Source: Burkholderiales bacterium
Lineage (GTDB): Bacteria; Pseudomonadota; Gammaproteobacteria; Burkholderiales; Eutrophovitaceae
Assembly: GCA_035560005.1 (NCBI GenBank)
Contig: DATMAN010000063.1
Span: 80,395 to 144,394, forward strand
Length of the DNA stretch: 64,000 nt
Reading direction: 5' to 3'
The translations under genes and the position numbers were made by a program. The notes under the pieces were generated by a model. That model was given only the letters and a program-made list of their open reading frames with translations. It was not told the origin of the DNA and ran no database searches. Every line of letters starts with the position of its first letter. The stretch's first letter is position 1. This document shows positions 17,968 to 25,281 of the stretch, piece by piece.

Positions 17968-19536
17968 TTACCGGGCGAAGACGCCCTCGCACCATTTTGC
18001 CGCCTGCAGCACACGGGCGTCGGCACCGGGCCGGCCGACGATCTGCACGCTGACCGGCGCGCCGTTTCCGGCCCTGCCGCAGGGCAGACTGATCGCCGGC
18101 AAACCGCAGAAGTTGATCGGCGAAGTGAAGCGCGTCAAGAGCGGCGCGATGTGCAACGGTCGGCCGCCGATCTCCACCGTGCTCGTGCCGGACTTCGGCG
18201 GCAGCACCGGCATCGCGGGAATCAGCATGACATCGGCGTCAGCGAACGCACCGATCATCGCGTCGCGCACCTGTTTGCGCAGCTGCTGCGCCTTGATGTA
18301 ATCGACCGCCAGATAGAACTGTCCGATCTCCAGGCGCACGCGCACATCCTCGCCGAGCTTGTCTCCATGCGCCTTGAGCAGATGCGCGTTGCTCTGCGCC
18401 GCTTCGCAGTTGATGGTGATGAGCTGGATGCCGGGGGACAGCTCGATGCCCGGAATGTCGGTGGGCGCGATGCGCGCGCCGGCCGACTCCAGCTTCTTCA
18501 GGGCGGCGTCGACCGCCACGCGCACCTCGTCTTCCAGCAGATCGAAGAAGAAACGGCGGGGGCGCACGATGGACGGCGCGCTCACCGTTTCCGGCGGCAA
18601 CGTGCAGTGCGGCGGCAGACCGGCCATCACCTCGAACATGAGCGCGGCGTCCTCGACCGATCGGGTCATCGGGCCGACATGATCCAGCGACCAGGCCAGC
18701 GGCCAGACGTCGCCCGCCGGCACCGCGCCGTAGCTGGGCTTGAACCCGACAACACCGCAGCAGGCCGCCGGCAGGCGGATCGAGCCGCCGGTGTCCGACC
18801 CGATCGCCAGCGTAGTCAGACCGGCCGCCAGCGCGGCGGCCGAACCGCCGCTGGAGCCGCCCGGAATGCATCCCGGCAGCCGCGGATTCTGGACGTGGCC
18901 GAAATGGGGGTTGGCGCTGGTCACCCCGAAGGCCAGTTCGTGCAGGTTGGTGACGCCAATCACGAGCGCGCCCGCTTCCCGCAGGCGGGCGACGCACCGC
19001 GCATCGCGCGCCTGACGTTTCGCCTCCGCCGCCCGGGTTCCGCCAGTCAGCGGATAGCCCCGCACCGGGCACAGGTCCTTGACCGCGACCGGCACGCCGG
19101 CCAGCGGGCCGGGATCTTCGCCGCGCTGGATGCGCACCGCGAGCTCTTCGGCCTCGTCCCTGACACGGGCGTGATCGACCGCGATGAAGGCGTTCAGATG
19201 GGCAGCCGCCTCGATGCGCCCGAGAAACAGCGAGGCGACCTCGAGCGGGGAGAGCGAGCGCGAGCGCACCTGCTGGGCGATTTGCACCGCCGACGCGAAG
19301 GCGAGATCCGCCGCGATGGCCGGCGCGCGGTATTCGCCGGGCGGATGAGCGCCGTGCGCCAGGGGGACCGGCGGAGCGAGCAGCGGCTCCCCGCACACCA
19401 CGGTCTCGAACACCTGCTCGATGTCCTCGACGCCGAACGCGAACCGTTCCTCCCAGAGCTGCACGCGCTCCGGGGGCTCGTAGCGGCGGAACGCGGCGAT
19501 CGCCCGCAGCAGTTGCGAATAGCGCCGGTCGATCAT
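17968..19536 (-). CDS. Amidase-signature family hydrolase
   Basis: 522 residues. The triad is complete: Lys in GVPVAVKDL, cis-Ser in GGSSGGSAAAL, nucleophile Ser in GSDTGGSIRLPAA. An N-terminal segment of about 95 residues, before the canonical region starting AFASAVQIAQQVRSRSLSP, is unusual and may be a helical cap. No signal peptide is seen, so it is cytoplasmic. I chose the ATG at 19536; the TTG at 19572 adds twelve basic residues without a ribosome-binding site. It could be an amidase, allophanate-type or Asp/Glu-tRNA amidotransferase A-like enzyme; gatB and gatC are absent, which argues against the last. Confidence 0.88.
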   Translation of the reverse strand: MIDRRYSQLLRAIAAFRRYEPPERVQLWEERFAFGVEDIEQVFETVVCGEPLLAPPVPLAHGAHPPGEYRAPAIAADLAFASAVQIAQQVRSRSLSPLEVASLFLGRIEAAAHLNAFIAVDHARVRDEAEELAVRIQRGEDPGPLAGVPVAVKDLCPVRGYPLTGGTRAAEAKRQARDARCVARLREAGALVIGVTNLHELAFGVTSANPHFGHVQNPRLPGCIPGGSSGGSAAALAAGLTTLAIGSDTGGSIRLPAACCGVVGFKPSYGAVPAGDVWPLAWSLDHVGPMTRSVEDAALMFEVMAGLPPHCTLPPETVSAPSIVRPRRFFFDLLEDEVRVAVDAALKKLESAGARIAPTDIPGIELSPGIQLITINCEAAQSNAHLLKAHGDKLGEDVRVRLEIGQFYLAVDYIKAQQLRKQVRDAMIGAFADADVMLIPAMPVLPPKSGTSTVEIGGRPLHIAPLLTRFTSPINFCGLPAISLPCGRAGNGAPVSVQIVGRPGADARVLQAAKWCEGVFAR

Positions 19537-19694
19537 GCCGTCGCGCTCGGAAACCGAAGGCCGGCGACGCAACGCCGGCCGAAAAGCGGCGGCATCGCGA
19601 ACGCTGCAGCGCGACGCATCGTCAAGCTACCGTTCAGGGCGCATCCGAAACCGCCATCTTTCTTGTTCATCCGCCGCTCCCCGGTTGTGGGCCC

Positions 19695-20822
19695 TCAAAG
19701 GAAAAGCGTGAGCACGCCAGTGTAGCCGTACAGGCGATTGTGGGAGATCTCGCCGTTGCAGAAGAAACCGACCAGCGGAATGTCGCCGAGCGCGCGCTCG
19801 ATCATGCGCAGTTCTTCGGAGTCCTCGCCGAACAGACTGGCCCCGCGACCGATGCACGAGTAATACACGCCGCCGCGCGGCGCCCGATAAAGGCCGTTCT
19901 TGATGCTCTCGAGCATGCGCTCCATGTCATCGGCCGCCGAGGCGTTGTCGCGCCGGCAGAACATGATCTTCGTCCCTTCCTGAGGCACATCACCGATGGC
20001 GAGCAGCTTGTTCACCGGGTCGATGCCGACCAGGTTGCGCACCAGGTAGTCGGCGCGGTCGCGGACCGCCAGGCCGGCGAATATCGTTCCTCCCAAGTGC
20101 GCGAGATTGCGCCAGAGCGGCTCGCCGATGTCCTCGCGGAATACATCCAGCGCAGCCCGTCCGTCGAGCGTGATCAGCACGTTCTGCTGCGCGTGCGTGA
20201 TGGTGTGACGCGGCCCGATCGGCGCACATCCCTGTGTGAGCCGCGTGGACACCACGACGTCCTCGGAGAACAGCACGCCCGACAGTCCGCCCCGGACCAC
20301 GCCGTCAGCGATCTGCACGTAATCGCGCCGCGAGCTGGTCAGCCCGCCGGTCAGAAACCCGCTCTCCAGAATGCCCGCCAGGTCGGACACCAGTCTGGCG
20401 AGCTGGGCATTGCGCGGGTCGGCGTGGACCACGGCGAAGTTGGCCGGCACGCCGCCGAAATGCAAGGCCACGCGTTCCAGATCCTGCGCGGTGCGCACGC
20501 CCGAGAACACCCGAAAGCTGTCGTCTGCGAAGGCGCACAGCATGACGGCGAGCGCCGGGCGGTCGTAGAACTCCCGGCCGGTGGCACAGATCCCCATGCC
20601 CACCGTGCCGACCCAGTGCAGCACGCCGGTGTTCTGCCGGAAAAACTCCAGGATCGGTCGCGCCTCGGAAGCCAGGCTGTCGGTGAGATAGAGAAAGCCG
20701 AGGTTGGCGCCGTGCGGACCCTTGCCAAGCTGGGCGAGGCAGGCGTTGGCCGCGTCGCGCCAGTTGGGCGAGGCGGCGCAGCCGCAGGCAAAGGGTTCGG
20801 ACCAGGAAGCCGACGTAGTCAC
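19695..20822 (-). CDS. FIST-domain sensory protein
   Basis: 375 residues with an N-terminal FIST domain (FACGCAASPNWRDA at the start, then LGFLYLTDSLAS) and a C-terminal FIST_C domain ending GFFCNGEISHNRLYGY. FIST domains are proposed small-ligand sensors, often fused or linked to signal transduction proteins; here the protein is a stand-alone cytoplasmic copy. The start is a GTG at 20822, inferred because homology-like sequence begins there and no ATG is available; the ribosome-binding site is weak. It lies 101 nt after mgtE on the same strand. Confidence 0.82.
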   Translation of the reverse strand: MTTSASWSEPFACGCAASPNWRDAANACLAQLGKGPHGANLGFLYLTDSLASEARPILEFFRQNTGVLHWVGTVGMGICATGREFYDRPALAVMLCAFADDSFRVFSGVRTAQDLERVALHFGGVPANFAVVHADPRNAQLARLVSDLAGILESGFLTGGLTSSRRDYVQIADGVVRGGLSGVLFSEDVVVSTRLTQGCAPIGPRHTITHAQQNVLITLDGRAALDVFREDIGEPLWRNLAHLGGTIFAGLAVRDRADYLVRNLVGIDPVNKLLAIGDVPQEGTKIMFCRRDNASAADDMERMLESIKNGLYRAPRGGVYYSCIGRGASLFGEDSEELRMIERALGDIPLVGFFCNGEISHNRLYGYTGVLTLFL

Positions 20823-20923
20823 CGGATGACTCGAGCGGGTGGCGGAGCAATGAACAGTGCGCGGCAGCGGCGGACAACCCGCTTCGCCTTCCGGACCAAT
20901 GTTATTCCCACCGCGTCCCCAAC

Positions 20924-22156
20924 TCAAAGAATCAGCAGCGTGGCCAGTCCCAGGAAGCAGCCCATGCTCGCGATGTCGGTGGCGGTCGTCAGGAAGATGC
21001 TCGAAGCGCTCGCCGGGTCGAAGCCGAGCCGCTTGAGCATGAGCGGGATCACGGCGCCGGAGACCCCGCTCACCACGCAACTGGCGATCATGGCGAGCAA
21101 CGTCGCCGCGCCCAGCAGGAGCGCCGCGGGGTTGTTCTGCGATACCGCGGTGGCGTACATGCCCATGGCGGCCACGACGCCGACCAGCGCTCCGTTCGTA
21201 AAACCGAGCGAAGCTTCCTTGAAGATCAGCGCGCGTTCCTTGCCTTTGCCGAGTTCTCCGAGCGTGAGCCCGCGCAAGGTCACCGCCAGCGACTGGCAGC
21301 CGGTGTTGCCCGACTGCCCGGCCAGCACCGGCAGGAACAGCGCGAGAATGACCAGTTGGTCGAGCGTGTCCTGGAAAAGGCCGACCACCGCCGCGGCCAG
21401 AAAAGCGGTCAGCAGATTGAGCTGCAACCACGGGTGGCGGAACTTGAAGCTGCGCGCCCAGGAGGTGGCCAGGCGCTCTTCCTCCACGCCGACCATGGCG
21501 GCCGGCTGCGCGCTGATCTCGAAGGTCTGTTCCTCGAACAGGACCTGCCCGCGCACCAGACCGACCAGCCGGCCCCGCTCGTCGCACACCGGATACACCG
21601 GATAGTGGCGATTGAGCGCCTGCCTCATCGCGGCATCGAGCCGCGTATCGGGCGAGAGCGCGAACGGGTCCCGCAGCATGATTGCTTCGAGCCGGTCCGA
21701 AGGCCGGGCGAACAGCAGGTCGCGCATGGTAACCAGGCCGAGCAGACGCGATGCGCCGTCGACCACGTAGCAATATGTGACGAAGGCGGTGCGAATGACG
21801 CCGCGCAGCCGCGCGAGCGTCTGCTCCACGGTCAGGCCCGGGGGAAACACCGCCACGGCCGGCTCCATCATGCGGCCGATCGCGCCTTCAGGGTAGGACT
21901 GGTTGCGGGCCCATTGGCGGGCGACTTCACTGGGCGCCGCCGCCAGTACCCGCGCACCGAAATCCTCCGAGAGCCGCTCCAGGATGTCGGATACGAGGCC
22001 CGGGTTGAGCTCCTGCAGCACCTGAGCAGCGAGCAGCGCAGACTGTTCCGACAGCAGCCGCGCGCCGTCGCGCGGCTCGCGTCGCCTGATCTCGCTGATC
22101 AGGGCGCGCTTGCGGTCCGAGTGCTCGCTCCAGGCAGTGCTGCGAACTTCATTCAT
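20924..22156 (-). CDS. mgtE: MgtE/SLC41-family divalent cation transporter
   Basis: 410 residues. An N-terminal MgtE_N helical domain (about 25-125) is followed by two CBS domains (about 130-245) that in MgtE close the pore when magnesium is high. A five-helix membrane domain (about 265-410) contains the signature GQSGNTGCQSLAVTLRGL and ends SSIFLTTATDIASMG. This is a slightly compact MgtE. The start ATG at 22156 follows AAGGGGAT. It imports Mg2+ (and can carry Co2+) at the inner membrane. It is upstream of and co-directional with the FIST gene. Confidence 0.9.
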   Translation of the reverse strand: MNEVRSTAWSEHSDRKRALISEIRRREPRDGARLLSEQSALLAAQVLQELNPGLVSDILERLSEDFGARVLAAAPSEVARQWARNQSYPEGAIGRMMEPAVAVFPPGLTVEQTLARLRGVIRTAFVTYCYVVDGASRLLGLVTMRDLLFARPSDRLEAIMLRDPFALSPDTRLDAAMRQALNRHYPVYPVCDERGRLVGLVRGQVLFEEQTFEISAQPAAMVGVEEERLATSWARSFKFRHPWLQLNLLTAFLAAAVVGLFQDTLDQLVILALFLPVLAGQSGNTGCQSLAVTLRGLTLGELGKGKERALIFKEASLGFTNGALVGVVAAMGMYATAVSQNNPAALLLGAATLLAMIASCVVSGVSGAVIPLMLKRLGFDPASASSIFLTTATDIASMGCFLGLATLLIL

Positions 22157-22336
22157 CGACGGGATCCCCTTGTGGTCCGCTCGGCGGCACCGACGCCGCG
22201 GTCTGCCTGCGAGCTCGAGTTTACCCTCGCGCACGCCGGGGGCGCCCCAGCCGCGCAGGGGGCCGCGCGGCGGGCTTGGACGTCCCGCCGCGCGCGCCTA
22301 GAATGTGGGCTCGAAAGGTCCCGACCGGAGCAAGCC

Positions 22337-23155
22337 ATGAGCACCACCGTCGCTGCCACCACGCAAGCCGTCGCGACCGCCGAGCCGCTGCTTTTGCGCA
22401 GCGACGCGGGCGGCATCGCCACGCTCACTCTGAACCGTCCCAAGCATTACAACGCGCTGTCGCAGGAGCTGCTGACCGAGCTGCAGTCGGCGCTCGATGC
22501 GATCGAGCGGGATGCGTCGGTGCGAGTCGTCGTCATCGCCGGCAACGGTCCGGCATTCTGCGCCGGTCACGATCTGAAGCAGATGCGCGCCACTCCGCGC
22601 AAGGAGTACTACGAGGCGCTGTTCGCGCAGTGCAGCCGCTTCATGCTGACCCTGGCCCGCATCCCGCAGCCGGTGATCGCGCGCGTGCACGGAATCGCGA
22701 CTGCGGCCGGTTGCCAGCTGGTCGCCGCGTGCGACCTGGCGGTCGCTTCGGAGGCGGCGAAGTTCGCCACCTCGGGCATCAACGTCGGCCTGTTCTGCTC
22801 GACGCCGGCGGTTCCCGTCTCGCGCAACGTCGCGCGCAAGCCGGCGATGGAAATGCTGTTGACCGGCGAATTCATCGATGCGCAGACCGCGAAGTCGTAT
22901 GGGCTGGTGAACCGCGTGGTCTCCGCGGACCGGCTCGACGCCGAAGTGTCCGCGCTGGCTGGCGCGATCATCGCCAAGTCGCCGGTGGCGGTGGCGACCG
23001 GCAAGCGCATGTTCTACGAGCAGATCGAAATGGGCATGAAAGAAGCGTACGACTACGCCGCCGAGGTGATGGCCTGCAACATGATGGCGGAGGACGTCGG
23101 CGAAGGCATCGACGCCTTCATGCAGAAGCGCCCGCCGGTGTGGAAGGGCCGCTAG
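22337..23155 (+). CDS. Crotonase-superfamily protein (enoyl-CoA hydratase/isomerase-like)
   Basis: 272 residues with the crotonase fold: TLTLNRPKHYNALS, the oxyanion motif FCAGHDLKQM and HGIATAAGCQLVAACDLAVAS. The two glutamates that serve enoyl-CoA hydratase are not conserved: the first site reads GCQL and the second SGINVG. This matches the ECHDC3-like branch and makes ordinary hydratase activity doubtful. The start ATG at 22337 is preceded by CCGGAGCAAGCC, a fair ribosome-binding site. The gene stands alone, divergent from mgtE and upstream of the Vgb-like gene. Confidence 0.85.
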   Translation: MSTTVAATTQAVATAEPLLLRSDAGGIATLTLNRPKHYNALSQELLTELQSALDAIERDASVRVVVIAGNGPAFCAGHDLKQMRATPRKEYYEALFAQCSRFMLTLARIPQPVIARVHGIATAAGCQLVAACDLAVASEAAKFATSGINVGLFCSTPAVPVSRNVARKPAMEMLLTGEFIDAQTAKSYGLVNRVVSADRLDAEVSALAGAIIAKSPVAVATGKRMFYEQIEMGMKEAYDYAAEVMACNMMAEDVGEGIDAFMQKRPPVWKGR

Positions 23156-23193
23156 CGCCTCGCCCACGGACGGCACCGGATACGGGCGACCGG

Positions 23194-23220
23194 TGGCCCC
23201 GTCAGGGGCCATTGTCGTTT
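23194..23220 (+). terminator. Hairpin between crotonase and Vgb-like genes
   Basis: Perfect 7-bp stem TGGCCCC/GGGGCCA with loop GTCA, followed by TTGTCGTTT. It sits 38 nt after the crotonase stop and 30 nt before the next start. It may be a weak terminator or part of the next gene's leader. Confidence 0.45.
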
Positions 23221-23249
23221 CTGTGCAACCTCGATCGAAGGACAAACCG

Positions 23250-24242
23250 ATGCGCGTGATCCCGCTGCTTGCGACCCTCGCCACGCTGTCCTCTCCGAGC
23301 GCGGCGCTCGCGGGCGGCTCCAACTATGGGCTGGCTCCGGGAAGCCCGGCGAGCTTCCAGAACAAGGTGGCGGAATGGCCGGTGCCCACGCCGGAGTTCG
23401 CGCGCGACCCGGCGCCGGGACCGGACGGCAACATCTATATCGCGGTCATGTACGGCAACAAGATCGCGCGCTTCGACGTTCAGACGCAGAAGTTCCACGA
23501 GTGGGATCTGCCGTCCGGGGCGCGCCCGCACGGCTTGCTGGTCGATCGCGACGGCATCGTCTGGTACACCGGCAACGGCAACGGAACCATCGGGCGGCTG
23601 GACCCGAAGAGCGGCAAGGTCACCCAGTTCAGGACGCCGACCGGGGGCGATCCGCACACGCTGGTGACCGACGACCGCGGCACGATCTGGTTCACGATGC
23701 AATCGGCGAACAGGATCGGGCAGCTCGATATGAAGACCGGGCGCATCGTTGAATACCCCACCTCCGGCAGGCCCTACGGCATCGCGCTGGATCGATCGGG
23801 AAACGTGTGGTTCTGCCGCATCGGCAGCGGCCAGCTGGGCAGACTGGATCCGAAGACCGGAAAGATCGAGGACGTCGATATCGGGCCGGGCACCGCACCG
23901 CGGCGCATGGCGGCCGCGCCCGACGGCACGCTCTGGATCACGCTCTACGGCAACGGCAAGCTGATCCGGCTCGACCCTGCGAGCGCGCGCATCGTGGGGG
24001 AATATTCGCTTCCGGCGGGCGCCAACGGCGGACCCTACGCGGTCACCGTCGATGGCGCCGGCATCGTCTGGGTCAACGAGATCAACACCGACACGGTAGT
24101 GCGCCTGGATCCGACGAGCGGCGCAATGCAGGTGGTGCCTCTGCCGTCGAAGGGCGTGGGCATCCGCAAGATGATCGTCGATGCGCGCGGCCGGCTCTGG
24201 TACATGGGCTCGCACAACGGTCGCCTCGGAGTCATCGAATAA
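23250..24242 (+). CDS. Exported Vgb-like (streptogramin lyase-type) beta-propeller protein
   Basis: 330 residues with a signal peptide (RVIPLLATLATLSSPSAALA) and about six repeats of a propeller blade. The blades carry phrases such as GPDGNIYIAVMYGNKIARFD, DGIVWYTGNGNGTIGRLD and DGTLWITLYGNGKLIRLD. This is the Vgb fold; environmental homologues are common and mostly not antibiotic-resistance enzymes. The periplasmic location also argues against a cytoplasmic drug lyase. GAAGGAC lies 6 nt before the ATG. It overlaps the convergent phosphatidyltransferase gene by 11 nt at the 3' ends. Confidence 0.8.
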   Translation: MRVIPLLATLATLSSPSAALAGGSNYGLAPGSPASFQNKVAEWPVPTPEFARDPAPGPDGNIYIAVMYGNKIARFDVQTQKFHEWDLPSGARPHGLLVDRDGIVWYTGNGNGTIGRLDPKSGKVTQFRTPTGGDPHTLVTDDRGTIWFTMQSANRIGQLDMKTGRIVEYPTSGRPYGIALDRSGNVWFCRIGSGQLGRLDPKTGKIEDVDIGPGTAPRRMAAAPDGTLWITLYGNGKLIRLDPASARIVGEYSLPAGANGGPYAVTVDGAGIVWVNEINTDTVVRLDPTSGAMQVVPLPSKGVGIRKMIVDARGRLWYMGSHNGRLGVIE

Positions 24243-24765
24243 GACCACCCGATAGCCACGCGCGGGCGTAGAGGGCGAGCGAAACCACGATCGAGACCGT
24301 CAGGACCACCTGCAGCGCAAGCAGCAGCGCGGGAGCGTCGATCCAGCGCGCGCCGTGGGCGATCGTCGCCGCCAGGGTCAGCAGCGCCAGCGCAGTGTGC
24401 GCCTTGCCTGCGCGGTTGGGGGAAGGCCATTGATCCTTGAACTTCGGGTCGATGAGCAGCGGCGCCAGGATCAGCACGTCGCGCGCCACCAGCGCCATCG
24501 CCAGCCACAGCGGCAGCAGGCCCTCCCAGGCCAGCACGAACGCCGTGGAAATGACGAACAGCTTGTCGGCGACGGGGTCGAGCACGACACCGACCTGGGA
24601 TTCCGCGTTCAGCCGGCGCGCGAGCCAGCCGTCGATGCCGTCGGACACGGCGCCGATGGCGAAAACCGCGAACGCCCCCGCGAAACGCTGTTCGGCGAGC
24701 AGCACGGCGATCACCGGCACCAGCAACAGGCGCAACAGCGTGATCGCGTTGGGCAGATTCTTCAT
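24232..24765 (-). CDS. CDP-alcohol phosphatidyltransferase family protein
   Basis: 177 residues, membrane-embedded. The catalytic CDP-alcohol motif is intact: DGIDGWLARR, then about eight residues, GVVLDPVADK, giving the DG-x2-AR-x8-G-x3-D-x3-D pattern. It would transfer a phosphatidyl group from CDP-diacylglycerol to an alcohol. It resembles PgsA, but the essential pgsA is usually elsewhere (next to uvrC), so a phosphatidylglycerophosphate or cardiolipin role is not assumed. It starts at the ATG at 24765, 30 nt after the dienelactone hydrolase remnant. Confidence 0.85.
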   Translation of the reverse strand: MKNLPNAITLLRLLLVPVIAVLLAEQRFAGAFAVFAIGAVSDGIDGWLARRLNAESQVGVVLDPVADKLFVISTAFVLAWEGLLPLWLAMALVARDVLILAPLLIDPKFKDQWPSPNRAGKAHTALALLTLAATIAHGARWIDAPALLLALQVVLTVSIVVSLALYARAWLSGGLIR

Positions 24766-24794
24766 GGCAGTCGGCGCGATGCGCAGCGCGCTTC

Positions 24795-25181
24795 CTAGCG
24801 CGCGCCGTGCCGGGCGAACCAGTCCTGGATGTCCTGCATCGCGGAGACATCGCCCTGCCGCGCATAGAGCTCGGGCGCAACCGCGAAGTAACCCGCGTGC
24901 GCAAGCCGCCGGCAGACATCCTTGATGTGTTCGTGCACGCCGGAGATTTCCTGCACCACGAGCACCAGCGGAAACATGACGCCGGCACTGGGCAGCGCGC
25001 GGTAACCAGGGATTTCCCCGTCGCTCACCGGAATCCTCACTTCGCCGGCGATCAGACCCGCATCGCCGGTGTGTATCGTCTGCGCCGCCACCGGCCGTAC
25101 GGCAGCGGCAAATCCGGTGGCCAGCGTCGTGACGAGGAACGCCCGTCTGGTCAATGGCCGATGATCGTTCGAAGGAAACAT
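24795..25181 (-). pseudogene. Truncated Tat-exported dienelactone hydrolase
   Basis: 128 residues match the N-terminal half of exported dienelactone hydrolases (carboxymethylenebutenolidase family, normally about 290 residues). A Tat-like signal ([17 protein letters not shown]) is followed by [35 protein letters not shown] and [14 protein letters not shown]. Soon after, at DIQDW, the frame reads a short unrelated tail and stops. The Cys-Asp-His catalytic region (usually GFCWGG and later) is absent from this strand and from the DNA up to the next gene. I infer a deletion pseudogene. The intact start and low decay suggest it is recent. Confidence 0.8.
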
Positions 25182-25281
25182 GCGCACCTCGTTCACGCAA
25201 GGCAGGCGGTCACGTTAGAGCAGCCGCCGCCCTTCTTCAACGGTCCCGCCGGCCGGGCGGCATCGCCGTCGCGCTCTTTTT

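Noticed and set aside
17968..19536. GatA subunit of Asp/Glu-tRNA amidotransferase
   Set aside because: gatB and gatC are not adjacent, and the N-terminal 95 residues differ from GatA; kept as a general amidase.
19695..21773. A 692-codon frame that would fuse the FIST protein to an upstream part
   Set aside because: The upstream half lies out of frame inside mgtE and reads as low-complexity Arg/Ala/Gly. The FIST protein starts near 20822.
23250..24242. Reading the Vgb-like protein as a streptogramin-resistance enzyme
   Set aside because: It is exported and lies in an environmental genome context; the propeller fold alone does not show lyase activity. It is reported as a Vgb-like propeller only.
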